Positions 12,909 to 25,358 of a stretch of DNA of 64,000 bases are shown piece by piece. The position numbers and the translations under genes were made by a program. Source of the DNA: Chrysomallon squamiferum. Taxonomy: Eukaryota > Mollusca > Gastropoda > Neomphalida > Peltospiridae. Below the pieces are notes generated by a model. The model was not told the origin of the DNA and made no database searches. It was given only the letters and a program-made list of their open reading frames with translations. Position 1 is the first letter of the stretch; each line of letters opens with the position of its first letter. The stretch lies in contig CM022665.1 in assembly GCA_012295275.1 (NCBI GenBank), positions 17,216,476 to 17,280,475 of the forward strand. The letters run 5' to 3'.

Positions 12909-14435
12909 TCAAGGGAGGTAATCAGCTAGGAAATTGTGACTGACATAAGATGATCTAACCTGAATTTAGTTTAGATCAAAAGCTACCGCAGTTATGGTAA
13001 TGAAAAGTAAACCTTTGTTCATTTGAAAACGTAGAGATGACTCCTTTCACTTTATCTCACATTTTTATTTTGTCGGTCAAAAAAAGAAAATAATTACAAT
13101 TTTCTCCGGAAAACTACTTTGATCTAAATTGAAACTTTACGATAATGTTAACATCGAATGACGACGATGGTAAATTAGCAGTCCGTAGATTAAGTGTTTA
13201 GAAATTTAATTAATTAATTTTACAATAAACTTTCAACTTTGCACCTTTGTCTGATGACAACAGAGGTGGTTATCGGTGAAATCAAAGTTATATTCATTTC
13301 AGTTAAAAATGAACCAGAGATAATTGAAAAAAATAAATAAAATTAATTCTGATCAATGAAGAAATTAGATACAGCACACATACCAGAGTTAGCAGTAGAG
13401 ATATTAGCATTGAGTGACCGAAACGAAATGTTTCCCGATTTCCAATCCGGACAAACCATTCGGTGATGTGACGTGGAAATTCGTGTCACGGAATTCAATG
13501 CTTCGTTAATCCGCAAATGAACTATTCACTAGACTAAATATATATTTCAGGCGTCTAGGAATATAAATCTCAGATCATTAAAACTTATATCATTTATACG
13601 TTAACCTATAAAGAGAATTTGTTTTACATCAGTACAAATGTTCTTTCATTTACACTTCAGAAACAAAAGTTTATTCTTCAGCAGTAATCATTATTCATCA
13701 TCTTCGCCCCATGGCAGATCAGTGCTAGATATGTTTTCACTATAGTTTAGATTTCAGATAGGCCCCCCCCAAAAAAAAAAAAAAAAAAAATAGAACAATA
13801 AATTGATTTATGAAAGTATACTGAGAAACGAAAGTTAAACTACTGATCTTTTTTATTATTATTTATTTGTTTCTTTTCTTTGTTTGTTTGTCGTTGAGTT
13901 GTTTTTTTCAGAGAATGAGAGAGAGAGAGAATTCGATGGTGCTCACCTCAAGTCTGAGAATATAAGAATTACAGACTTGAATAAATGAAAGACTTTGAAT
14001 TTTAAAAATCTTTTGGTGGACATTATTTTACGTCTGAAGTTTTCAACATCATTTGTATACTTTTTAATAGGTTTTATTTTTATTTTTCTATTTTCGAAAT
14101 TTATTTATGTGTTTGTGTTTCTGTTTTGTTCTGCTGTAGTCTTCAGTACTGGTAAATCAGTTTACATTAATTTCCAACAACAGTCCAACACGTAAAGCAC
14201 AATGATACATTAAATGTTGTTATGCTGAACTATTACCAAATGGTTTATATTTTCAAAGGCTGTTAATTCAAGTACCTGCTTAGTAAATGCACTACAAACG
14301 ACGAATACAAAGTACAAGAATCACACACACACCACTACCCATAATAGCTTCAAATGTCTATTCATTCATTTCCATGGATACCATTTTGTTTACGTCATAT
14401 TTCAGTGGTGGAAGACTGTTGAGTACGGAGGCGGG
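12190..14435. other. Intergenic, no gene seen
   Basis: TTTA- and TTA-rich stretches (12680-12906), a CAAGGGAGGTAA motif (12910-12921), C/A homopolymers at 13762-13790 and unique AT-rich sequence. The small frame near 13360-13465 is not above chance. Confidence 0.45.
12852..12906 (+). repeat. (TTA)n microsatellite
   Basis: About 55 bp, followed directly by CAAGGGAGGTAA. Confidence 0.9.
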
Positions 14436-14783
14436 TTATCGGTTTCGTGTCTTTAAGAATCTTAAATTTATTTGACGTTCCTCAGCCTGTATGTCACTAA
14501 AAGCATTTCTAAGTCCAAGACTCGAAAACTCACAAAACTGAGACCGGAATCTTTTGTTGTGAACGTCGTCCAGCACTAGGCACTTAAGCTGTTTGAATCT
14601 TTCTTGATGCGAAATGAAATATTTGGGTGAGTGCCTGACGTTAATAATATCCGACACTCTCGCGTTAAATACAAGTAGCTCGTAATCCTGATAAAATAAT
14701 TTTAAATAACTGAAGTGTAGAGAAAGTAACCGCAATAACAAGTTATATTCAGGGGCGTCTATTCCGAGAGTGCCAGAAGAGAC
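14436..14783 (-). CDS. Orphan coding exon, possibly 3'-terminal, unknown protein
   Basis: A 348-base open frame begins right after a convincing acceptor (TTTGTGTGCAG) in phase 0 and ends at a stop, giving 115 residues. Base composition is balanced and CpG-containing, unlike the surrounding AT-rich DNA, and there is no simple repeat. The predicted peptide is hydrophilic to mixed, with an N-terminal leucine/aromatic-rich part (LLLRLLSLHFSYLKLFYQDY) and a basic C-terminus. A strong donor-like GTGAGT inside the frame (near 14531) means the exon could end earlier and be internal. I recognise no family. Upstream exons would lie at higher coordinates, but I could not identify any. Confidence 0.45.
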   Translation of the reverse strand, partial: VSSGTLGIDAPEYNLLLRLLSLHFSYLKLFYQDYELLVFNARVSDIINVRHSPKYFISHQERFKQLKCLVLDDVHNKRFRSQFCEFSSLGLRNAFSDIQAEERQINLRFLKTRNR

Positions 14784-15224
14784 CTGCACACAAAAATTAT
14801 AAATTCATGATAAACATTAAGTTCAGTTAATAAAATATAAACCATTGAAGCTAATTCTTCTGTCCCCTGTTATGAAATAACGTGGCAGTTATTCTGATAC
14901 GGTACTGCACAGAAAGCGATATGATGGTATGGCACGAAGCAGCATAATGAGAGAGGACAAAAATAAGGTTCAGAAGAGTGACCAACATTCCACCAGCGTA
15001 CCCTGTGACAATAAACATTTTACTTGTTTACTAAATGTCACATGACAATAAAACATGACATAATACATTATTTACATATGTTTGTTTGTTGTTCTTGTTT
15101 TTTTTGGTTTTTTTTTTTTTGTTGGTTTTTTTGCTGTTTGTGTGTTTATTACTGTCTTTATTTAATTAAAAGGGCTATAGTTCTTTACGATTCAAATTAT
15201 AAATATGTTACGTTTTTCGAGTTA

Positions 15225-15510
15225 AAAAGTTACAAGTGTGTTACATGATATAAAATATTCCACTTAAGGGAGTATAAGTGCGTTACATGATACATATGAT
15301 TCACTTAAAATAAAATAAGTATGTTAGATGACAGATATAATTTAACTTAAAGGAATATAAGTATGTTATATGATAGATATTATTTGACTTACTGGAATAT
15401 AAGTACGTCAGATGACATATGATTTAACTTAAAGGAATATAAGTATATAGTTTACATGACAGATATGATTTAACTTAAAGGAATATAATGAGTTATATGT
15501 TAAGCAAAAG
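15225..15510 (+). repeat. About 57-bp minisatellite
   Basis: Five to six units with pattern AAGTATGTTATATGACAGAT then TATGATTTAACTTAAAGGAA. No gene in this stretch. Confidence 0.65.
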
Positions 15511-16098
15511 TCATTTGACGTAAAGTTTACATCTGTATCAGTAGTCAGTGGACAAAATTCTATATAAACAAGCATATAGATTTTATATGTTCAGTAAAAA
15601 CTGTGAGTAAATCTCCTGGGATGAAATTCTCTATGGCATTTATCCCTCTTTTATTCAGAACTGCCATCTCCATTCTTGCCCTTGAAAGGCTGACGTCTTA
15701 GTAAGTAAAGATTTTATCGTAATTCTAGTTTATTTGAGCTTTCCTCTCTCCAACCTGTGGTTTGGCTAACCTTGAAGGAAAGCGGAACTGCCACAAACAG
15801 GTTGTCCAAATAATAATACACTTCGTGTTGACTGACCATGAGCTCGGAAGACCGGAACTTTGCGCTTTGGTGTGGAAACACTCAGGATTAAGAATCGCTA
15901 ATTAGTGGTATGCTCCGATTCTTTTCTTGTTTTGTTTTGTTTTTGTCTACTTGAGTGAAAGTGTCCTACGTAGTGTGTGGATTGTGGAATGACAAACAAA
16001 AAAAAAAAAAATTACATGAAAACGAATCTCTTGGTATAATTAACCGAAAAAAAAAGAAATCCACTCAAAATATTTTTACACATACAAATACAATACAT

Positions 16099-16151
<53 letters not shown>

Positions 16152-17096
16152 CATACATACATGCATTCATACATATATTGGAGGCAGGCAAGCCCGCACA
16201 CACGTATACATTTATGCATACAACTATAGTAACAGTCTTTGTTCACCATACTCATCTCGTACCATTTGTACTAGTTCAGTTAATGACACGGAACCGCCAG
16301 TGATAGTAAATAGGTCAATGTTCTCAGTATTTGTTCAATTAATTCTTTTTTTCTTTCATTGGCTGTAGAATGTCAGATATTTGATACATTAATATTAAGC
16401 AGACGAATGCTAAGAATTAACTAGGTGAATCATACAGACGCAGAGAACGAGAGAAGAGAAAGATAACGAGACAGACAGAATCAGATAGAAAGATTGTTTA
16501 CTGTGAATTTTATATCGCCTTATAACACGAACTAAATGGGTGAAACGAGATGTCCATCTCTTATATTGTATGGCTTGGGTCTGAAAATTTCACTGGATTC
16601 CACTTGACAGCAAGAATCCACAAAAAAACAGTTTACCACTAGAAATATATTAACTTCAATCAATAATTCAGAATAAAAGAAAAGCATAACTTCCTTTTTG
16701 TTAAATACTAATGTTAAAAATGCGATCGCGTATTGGATTCTAATATTAAAATAATCCAATTATTTTAGGCTTAATATAAAAATATATTTGTATAATGCGA
16801 TCGCTTATTGGATTCTATATCTAATGTATATCGCTAAAAATATCAAAGACAATTCATTGAATCACTATTAATCCAGAAACAAAAATTTCAGAAAACTTTG
16901 CCAAACGATATAAGTTAAGACATGATACTTCTTTTAAAAAGACTTAACTGTTTAATAATTATTTTATTCCACGTCTGTATTTTTTTTAATACTTTTGTGA
17001 ATTCGAAATAGTGTACATTGTTCATCTATAATGAAATTAGCAAACAACCATCAGAAGAAATCCGCAGAAGAATAAGAATTTTGTTTACATATCATG

Positions 17097-17274
17097 ACGA
17101 CACTAAGCACACTTCAGTTTGATTCTCACGAATGCACTGATCCTCACTTTCAACAAACCATCACTTCCCCAGTCAATAAAAGCTGGAAATCTGAGCATTC
17201 CTGTTGAACTCTTTATCCCAAATCCTTTGCGTTGTTTCAACTGTCAAAGGTCTGGGCATGGACATTCCGCCAGT
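17097..17274 (+). pseudogene. Gag-like zinc-knuckle fragment of a non-LTR retrotransposon, 5' part
   Basis: An open stretch translates to LPQSIKAGNLSIPVELFIP then NPLRCFNCQRSGHGHSA, the hallmark of jockey/RTE-type ORF1 proteins just before and into a CCHC zinc knuckle. Upstream the frame is broken by stops (around the TKH...FDSH remnant). The knuckle is interrupted by the inverted-repeat element that follows. Confidence 0.65.
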
Positions 17275-17645
17275 GGTAACTTCGGACTTCGGTAATTTCA
17301 GACTGGTAATCTCGACCCCCTTTTAAATTGTTGGAGATCTTGATTCAGAATTATTTCCTACTCCCTAGATGGCAGCACTGATGCTTGCGTGTGAAAACGC
17401 TTTGTAAAGCTCAGCGATTTGGAACTGTTCTGACATACACGGTTCTGTCTCGGGTCTCATTAATTAAGTTTGGTTTTAACGATTATTATTGAGTTAAAAG
17501 TAATAACGGTATTAGCCAAGCAGTATCATCTAGACTGTAAAATATAAATGTTGTTGGATTTAATAAAGACGGAATATATTGCATAAACTGCACCAGTCCG
17601 AGGTTACCAGTCCGAGATTACCGAAGTCCGAGGTTACCGTAATTC
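17271..17645. mobile_element. Inverted-repeat MITE inserted in the gag fragment
   Basis: Arms of about 40 bp, GGTAACTTCGGACTTCGGTA at left and its near-complement (CCGAAGTCCGAGGTTACC) at right, enclose about 280 bp of AT-rich DNA. Each arm repeats the motif GGTAAYYTCGGACT. The flanks GGACATTCCGC and GGTCATTCAGC (9 of 11 identical) may be a target duplication, a length that would suit Mutator-like elements. No coding capacity. Confidence 0.6.
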
Positions 17646-17690
17646 TGGTCATTCAGCTTGTAGGAATAAGTTGAAATCGTGTGAAAAAAA
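17646..17690 (+). pseudogene. Gag-like zinc-knuckle fragment, 3' part beyond the insertion
   Basis: After the inverted-repeat element the frame resumes as SGHSACRNKLKSC, the expected continuation of the knuckle (GHS..C......C). It then runs into a poly-A/AT tract. Together with the 5' part it shows one retroelement split by another. Confidence 0.55.
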
Positions 17691-17699
17691 AAAAAATAA

Positions 17700-19650
17700 A
17701 AAAAAAAAAAATAAATAAAAAAATGTGTCGACAGCAGCGGTAATCATTTTGCACATTCACGTTAATTAAAAAGTAATGTTTTTAAAAGGACTTGTTGTAT
17801 ACCACGTGGTATCAGAAGTGCGATAAGAAGTGAAAACAGTAAGTTATTAACCTGCTGTTAAAACGTCTGACCAAATACCAGTGCCCAAACCGCTTTCGTC
17901 AGAAGGGAATGTTGCACAACAATTGGCTCCTTGGCTCGACCTCAGCAATACGAACTGTGCATCTCTGCAAGTTCGCTACTGAAAAAGATAAGAAAAGTAA
18001 AAATATGAAGTGAAAGATATTTGAATTTCTTGCGGGTGAATCAGCGACACAGTTTTCCAACATATTAGTACTTGAAGATTGCACCAATAAGTCAAGTTCA
18101 ATGATTATTGTTCGCTGAAAAACACTAATCGCACGAACGACACTTTGTTCTACGAAAATAAATTATTTCCCCCAATTAAAATTATTACTGCATTACGGAA
18201 ATAACCATGGAAAAATAACGGATTAATGGTAATTTGACATTACGAAAATTCTTGTAATTAATTTTGCCCTACCTTTTCTTCTTCTTTTTTGTTTTTCTCC
18301 AAGCTTCAACAGAGAAAACGACACATTTGGTAAATGTATTCAAATTTGTCATGCAGCAGAAATAGCAGCTACCTGTAATTACAAATGATAATACACATCA
18401 GTCAATAGTTGTTGATACAGTGGACAAAATATTCATAAAATATTCAAAACCAATTATAAATTCATAACATTTCAGGATGGAGCACAAGGCCCAGCTTTTG
18501 AAATCATACACACATAAATCAAACAGCTGATCGAAAACAAAACACTGAACAGAAAGTATGTTTGGTTAATATATCATTCATCCAGAAAAGATAGAAAAAT
18601 CTTGGATAGTATCAATTCTAATAAACAAAACTCTTGTTCCAACAAAACATTAAGTCACAAAGATTTTCAAAGTAGAAACCAAAACTAAGCAGCAGTAACG
18701 TTTGGTTAAAAAGCTAACGATGGAGGGAGTGGTGTTGTAAGTATTAATATTCAAACAAATGAATTAATACATAACAAAAATGACTTACACTAATCTTTAT
18801 TGTTCATTATTGGTTAATGATAAATCAATGATCTGTTTACTGTGGAACTTCTTGGTACGAAATATGGTATTTAAGTACTATATGTTGTATTTCAAAAATA
18901 TCTTTTCACCCTATTATTATTAAATCTTACACATTATGGATTTTCTTATGGTTAATTCTTTAGATTTACAGTTGAACATATTATTTGCTATGTTTTTGCT
19001 ACAGATCATGCACTTTCTACTTCAAGTGATAAATAATAAAAGACATAAAATATTATTACATTTACACTTTTTTTTTCTATTTAATATTAATTCAGCTGTT
19101 TCATGTTGTTTTTATTTTTATTATTTTTTGTTTTTTGCTGATAGAAAATTTAGTACACATATATATTCTATAGAAACACATGTCTGTGATGAATGCTAGC
19201 AGTTTGAATGATATATATATATATATATATATACATACACATCAGTTTGGGTTGGAGATGCTCATGAAATGGGATAATTTAATATTTTTTAAAAAACCAA
19301 AAAATAAAAGTAACTATTTGTCATAAAAAAAATAATAATAAAAACTAGTTCCAGATTTTTATGGTAACAAAAGGGAATTATTTCCATCAAGTTTCAATAA
19401 TACAGATTATTCGTAATACCTAATAATCCCATTTAATGCAAGGAAAATAGGAGCTAGTTGTGTGGTTAGTGGTAAATGATTGCAGGGGAGTCAGTGGCCA
19501 AAGGGAATTAACTCTAGTTGTCTGGCCAATGCAATATAAGCACCACATGCGCAGAAAGCCATCTCTTCCATTCAAGCGCCATTTCAAAAATTCCCACCCA
19601 CCCACTGCATAAAAATAAATGTCATATTCATAATACTGCTCTTGAGTCTT
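17700..19650. other. No gene seen
   Basis: Unique AT-rich DNA with an AT microsatellite at 19211-19233. A CCAAT-like (GGCCAATG) plus TATAAG pair on the plus strand at 19524-19540 precedes the candidate exon at 19664 but is not convincing alone. Confidence 0.4.
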
Positions 19651-19663
19651 TTCTATTTTGGAG

Positions 19664-19771
19664 GGCTTAACAGCAAAAGAATCCAGTCAACAAGAGCACA
19701 AAGAGCCTGATGGACAAGATGCCACCGTCATCGGCATCATGAGCAACGTACAGCCAGCTGAAGAAAACTGA
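19664..19771 (+). CDS. Candidate 3'-terminal exon with long UTR-like tail, unknown protein
   Basis: Following a pyrimidine-rich acceptor (TTTTCTATTTTGGAG; a second AG lies at 19673) a phase-0 frame of 35 codons reads a hydrophilic tail ending QDATVIGIMSNVQPAEEN before TGA. The next roughly 450 bases are free of simple repeats apart from one T-run and look like a 3' UTR, with an AATAAA near 20235. No upstream exon was found and I do not recognise the peptide. Confidence 0.28.
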   Translation, partial: GLTAKESSQQEHKEPDGQDATVIGIMSNVQPAEEN

Positions 19772-21354
19772 ATATTTAATTAAAAACGATTTTTTTTTTT
19801 TTTTTTTTTCATTAGATGTGTACCCCTTAAACCTTCATATGTTCATAGAAGCACCCCATGGTTACTGTTCACATTACTTTTAGTAATTTTTAGATCACTT
19901 TATATAAATCAATGTTTTATTCTCTACTAGATATATTTGTAAAAAGTAATTCATGAATCTCACGGTGAAAAGTAACATCTTATACAACACTAGCATATGG
20001 AATGGCCCATTTTACACCATGCTGTAAAGACTTCGTTTACTTTCATTTTGTTTTGTGCTAACTGTATCTCCAGTTACGATAAATGTTCCAAACTTCGATT
20101 TTGATAATCACTCAGATTACTGAAGCTTGTATAACTTGTATACAGTCTTACCTACACTTACATGTTTTTCTGAGCAAAATCAGAACTTGATCAAAATCTT
20201 ATATTTTTACTTAAATTCAGTTGTTCTTTTTCTGTTAATAAAATTACACACCAGCTATCACACGTACACTTATTATGTATGGTGTTAGATGGAAGTGTTA
20301 AATACAGTGCGAATAACTTATTTATACGTTTAAATCTTAGTTACATGCTTTTACTTGTAGACAGCTAAACTTGTTTCATTAATTGGAAGTTATTATTGTA
20401 ATTTTATAAGGCTTATATATTTATTTTTTTTATTATTATTATTATTATTTACTTATTTATTTATTTTTTAAATAAAAAGATGTGATACTTTAAGAAAGTT
20501 ATTATTCATTCTGTGAAATTCTAAAAATAAAAAAGAATAAAAAAAATATAAACAGTTAAAGGAAAGCAATGTTCCAGTGAATATGACATGGGGATTCAGT
20601 CTTTGTATTTTTTTTTAAATTTTTAATGTTTATTATATATTTTTAAATATATATATTATTGGGTAACTATAAACCCAAAAGCTCTTTGAGGACATATTAT
20701 CTGTCATTGTGGTCATCCTTAAAAACTGATGGGCTAAGTTGATGGTCCATGGCTCAGCCTGAATCTCCAAATTGGCTCAACTTGTCCCAGTGTGAATTTT
20801 CAGAAGCGCTGCACTTCCATACTTACTAAAGCATGCTATTTTACTTTCTTTCTTCTGTTTTGTTCGGTATTTGTAATCTTATCAAAACTGGAGAAGAATA
20901 TCACTAGTATATTTGAATGTAATGATCCTATATTATTAAATGCGAGAAAAGGTATACCGGACAAATGCGTGAGACATCCAAATACAGTTTCACATAATAA
21001 TTTGTTTAACAGTTAAAAAAAAAAAGAAAAAAAGCTACGTTTGCCAATAAGAACTGTATGCAAGAGAAGGCAACAACAACATGTAATACTATTACAGTGA
21101 CGATGACGACGACAACAGCAACTACTATTATTACAACGACGAGAACGACGCAAAATCAAACGACGAAACGGAACTAAAAGAAAGAAACAATGTCAGCAGA
21201 TAAGTATATATTTCAGAATGAAAAGACGCAATGGCTCAGGAGAATTAATATTATTGTTATTGTTATTGTTATTTAACGGACGCATCCGTCCGTCCCTCCG
21301 TTAGCAACTCGCAATAAGAAGTACGGACATAGACCTCGGTTCGTTACAGTGATC

Positions 21355-21451
21355 GTCTACGGCCACACCACGTTGAAAACACTGGTTCTCGTCCGATTTC
21401 CGAAGTTAAGCTTCGTAGGGCTCGGTCAGTACTTGGGTGAGTACCGTAGAC
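21355..21451 (+). pseudogene. 5S rRNA-like sequence with internal deletion
   Basis: The stretch matches eukaryotic 5S rRNA closely over its first part (ACCACGTTGAAAACAC, GGTTCTCGTCCGAT, CCGAAGTTAAGC, CAGTACTTGGGTGAG). It has lost about 20 bases of the 3' half (the segment after the GGTGA region), so it is about 97 nt instead of about 120. The ends still pair perfectly: GTCTACGG at the start and CCGTAGAC at the end. A T-run follows at 21464. The internal promoter A box is present but the C box region is altered. It could be a dead 5S copy or the head of a 5S-derived SINE; a long pyrimidine-rich tail follows. Confidence 0.75.
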
Positions 21452-22416
21452 ACATGCCGCTGCTTTTTTCTTTTCTTTTCTTTTTTCTCTCTCTCTTCTT
21501 TCTTTTTCTTTCGTTTCTTTCTTTTCTTTCAAACAACGACGACAACAACCAGCGCAACAACGACGAGGACAACAGCCACTAGTACGACGACTGCTACAAC
21601 TACGACAAAAACAGAAAATGAAAGGATGAAACTACCAAACGATAGTAAGCTAAAACGAAACGAAACGACACGGGCTAAAGAAAGAAACAAATAATAGTAA
21701 CATTGCAATTACGCATTTATCTCAGCTTTTCCGATGATCACTGATAACTTCGTTCTCGAGTATCAGCGGACGGGGAGAGGACCCTCGGAAAATGACCTGC
21801 TGACTACTCACAAATGTTTATTGAAGCATGGCAGTCTCTAACAGCCAACATTTCGAGATATCTACATTGTTTGTATTAATTTACTGTCACACGTTTCTAC
21901 AAGGTATGAAATAATTTTGAATAGCACTCTTTACACCTTTGTTATTAGCAAAGGTTGGAAATATAGCGAACGATTTAAGCAATATATATATGAGAGTTAC
22001 ACATTTCTACTAAATAAAAAAGATATCAGTGAATTTCGTTTGTATGTAATAGTTCTTTCTCTATTTACCTTTATCTCTCTTTTTCTTTCTCAATATCTTC
22101 CATTTACTATAATTAATATTTCAGAGCCAAAGGAAGGGCGACTACCGCAGTACAGTTAGATGTATTTGAAAACCGTGAATTATCTACCTTTCGGTCTTTT
22201 AATAATTATAATTTACAAAACAATTATTAGAAACATTTCTGACCTGTATTTATTAATTTATTCAAGAGCGAATTTTTTCTTGTGTTATTTAACATAAATG
22301 ACAACAAACAGATAGGTGCAGACAGACCGACACACCAAAATAGATTTAGACAGTGGTTTATCTAAGGATATGGCATGTGCCTACGATGCCATATACCAGT
22401 TTCTCTTATAGTAAAT

Positions 22417-22623
22417 CACTGGTTTTCAACCTTTTTCATACCGCGACCCCTTATGAGCAACTCAGTATGACCAATGACCCCATTTAAAAGTTTGGATTCA
22501 ATAATATCTAGGGTTGCCATATTTTCATAAACCAAACACAGTACAAAAGGAATCTATATTCACTATGAACGATCTCGCGACCTCCAGAAATAAGGCTGGC
22601 GACCTCCAGGTTGAAAACCTATG
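22417..22623. mobile_element. Older hAT-type MITE
   Basis: Terminal repeats CACTGGTTTTCAACCT and AGGTTGAAAACCTATG enclose 207 bp that include ACCGCGACCCC-type and GGCGACCTCC subterminal sequence, as seen in many hAT-derived elements. Flanks TAGTAAAT and AAGTAAAG share six of eight bases, a decayed target duplication. No coding capacity. Confidence 0.75.
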
Positions 22624-24321
22624 AAGTAAAGTTTTAAAAAGTCAGATGCTTGCCACGGTCGCTTTATTCAACAGATATACCTTGGATTTTATGAGAGAAG
22701 GAAAAAATGGTGCTGCAGTACAGTATTTTTAAATAAATCAAATTTTATGTATTTTATTATTATTATTACTATTATTATTTTTATTATTATTATTATTTAT
22801 TTGTTTTTACTTTTTTTTTAATCTTTTAATGAAAATTAATTTTGATTAACGATATATGAAGAAATTTTAATGTTAACGAATATTTTGTGTAAACATTCGG
22901 TTTTATATATAAGTATATATTATAATTTTATTATTATGATGTAATAGGCGTGAAAGAAATAACTGCCGCTAGTCACTGGAACAATTTTATTTACTGGTAG
23001 CAAGTACGTTTCGTACGCATATTTTAAAAATCATGAAACAGCATACCAAGATATTTTATAAAGCAATAATGAAAACGAAGGCCTGCTCCCTTTGATAGGC
23101 TTCTAGCAAGAACGAAAAATAGTGCAAAGGGATTCTGTAAACAAAAACAAGATAGCTGACACCTTTGATTAAATAATATTAGACCTGACAGTAATAAAAC
23201 AAACAGACATTCGTGTTTATAATAAAATAAACAATATAAAACATCTGTATCTTATTAATAACTTCTGGTTCCCATTTTATTCAGTCAAGTGCCAGCTGTG
23301 TGCTGTATTAATAGACTTATAATATTAGTGTGTTTTTTTGTGTGGTTTTTTTTTGTTCTCGGTTCAAAAACCACGTGATAGTTATCAGTCTTAGTACGTA
23401 ACGTCTACACCGCCAGATGTCGCTGTAAGTTTTTTCCCTTTTGTTAGATAACGGATACACACTAAGACGTTGGTGTGATTTTCTTCTTTTCACACTTTTT
23501 TTTTTTCTGTTTGTTTTTTTCTTTTCTTTTCTTTTCTTTTCTTCTACATAACAACTTCACCGTTTTCCCTTTCGACATTAATTAATGGTTTGACCTCTAG
23601 ATGTCACTGTGCTTCTCTTTTTTATTTTATTTTTATCGGAAGAAGGAATCTGTTATTTGCAGGTTTGTCAGACAAATGTGCAATCCACATATCTTAGTTC
23701 ACAGATCGAGGCGGTTTAAAAATGATAAAACACGGCTCAGATTTCCATGATTACTTTCTGAAAGTCTCCCAGAAATCAGTTGCAAATTCTAGAAAATTCG
23801 ACTTTTTAAACACTGTTAAAATGTTCTGACAATTTTTGTTTAACATTTTAACTATTTGGTCAGTAACACGTAACAGACTTTACAGGAAACAGACAACATT
23901 TATTTTATTAATTAACAACTGAGAATCTTATGTCAGGATATTCGCAGAGAAAGGATATCACATTCAACTGCCTGTGAAACACCAATCAGAGAGCATAGGT
24001 TAGAACGGAAAATAATACACCGATTTATAAGCAATCCGGTTTAAAGGCGAATTGTTACACACAGTTCTTGAAGGTAACAGTTAAGCAGACCAGCTGTAAA
24101 ATCTTTATGATACATGCCGTAAGTTGTGTAAACGAAAATACTAAATGTCCGTCTATTTCCTACAAGATATTGCTGGGTGATATTTTGAAACAAAATTTTA
24201 TATTATACAAGATCTAATAGCAAGGGATTTTAAAAATGTGTGTAAAAAGTAACATTATGGATTTATTCCTCTGAAACATTTGTTTCTCTGACCTATTCTG
24301 CTCTGGGAATGAATCACATAT

Positions 24322-24500
24322 CTCCCCTTCTCTACAAACAAACCCTAGATGCTCCTCTACAAACAAACTGAGATCCACCCCTCTACAAACAAACTTTAGA
24401 TCTTCCCCTCCTCTACAGACAAACTTTAGATCTTCCCTCCTCTACAGACAAACTTTAGATGTTCCTCTCCTCTATAAACAAACCCTAAATCCGCCCCTGC
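24322..24500 (+). repeat. 25-30-bp minisatellite, six copies
   Basis: Units start CTCTACAAACAAAC at about 24330, 24355, 24381, 24411, 24440 and 24470, followed by TTTAGATCTTCC-like variants. Confidence 0.7.
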
Positions 24501-25285
24501 TTTCAATTCGATTCCATCATTACTACAACGAGGACTTCATCCAACTCCGTCTGCCAAGTGAAAATGAATAACGACCCAAGAGAATTCTGAAAAGATACGA
24601 CATCATGACATGTAAATTTATCAGCCTGTTCTCTTCGCGGTCTAGAATTACAAACCGGTGGTATATATATACAGTATCATTTTTAGGCAAACCAACCAAG
24701 TTTGTGTGCAGAAAATAAACTCATCCAGTGCAGACTGTTCCCGTCTTGGACGCTGATAAAAGTGGAGGTATCTGGTTTCATGTTTTAAAGTTGTTTTCCA
24801 TGCTTGTATCTTAGACGACTGGGGATTACAAAACTTGTATCGTGTGCTGTGGAGTTCAGTTCGATTATAACTAAGTGGGCAAAAATTACCTTGTTTGCTG
24901 TAAGAAGAAAATAATAAATGAATTGAATTTAAAAAATAAAATTGTTAAGCATATAGATTAGTTGTAGGATATACCACTTGCACACATTTATTAATTCTAA
25001 CACTGTATACTGTTGAAACCAACAACGTTTTCCGTTCAAGAATTGTGTTATGTTTAATAAAACAGTTCAGTGGCATTAGCTAGAATGGGAAAATTCGATA
25101 AAAAAAAAATCTATAAAAAAATAATAATAATAAAATAAAATAAAATAAAATAAAATCAGTTTTAAATTAAGTCCTGAAATAGCTTTATGATTATTAATAA
25201 GTTCAACATTCCATGTGTGATCTTTTTTAATTTGCAGTTTCAAAAATATTTCTTATTACTGTTTAAAAAATGGTTTTAAAATCTC

Positions 25286-25287
<2 letters not shown>

Positions 25288-25357
<70 letters not shown>
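25288..25357 (+). repeat. (CT)n microsatellite
   Basis: About 70 bp of CT. Confidence 0.95.

Positions 25358-25358
<1 letters not shown>

Noticed and set aside
13366-13464. 34-codon frame MKKLDTAHIPELAVEIL...
   Set aside because: Length is within chance expectation and the splice context is poor.
19524-19540. CCAAT plus TATAAG as a plus-strand promoter
   Set aside because: No initiating coding exon follows. The nearby candidate exon needs an upstream acceptor, which argues against a promoter here.
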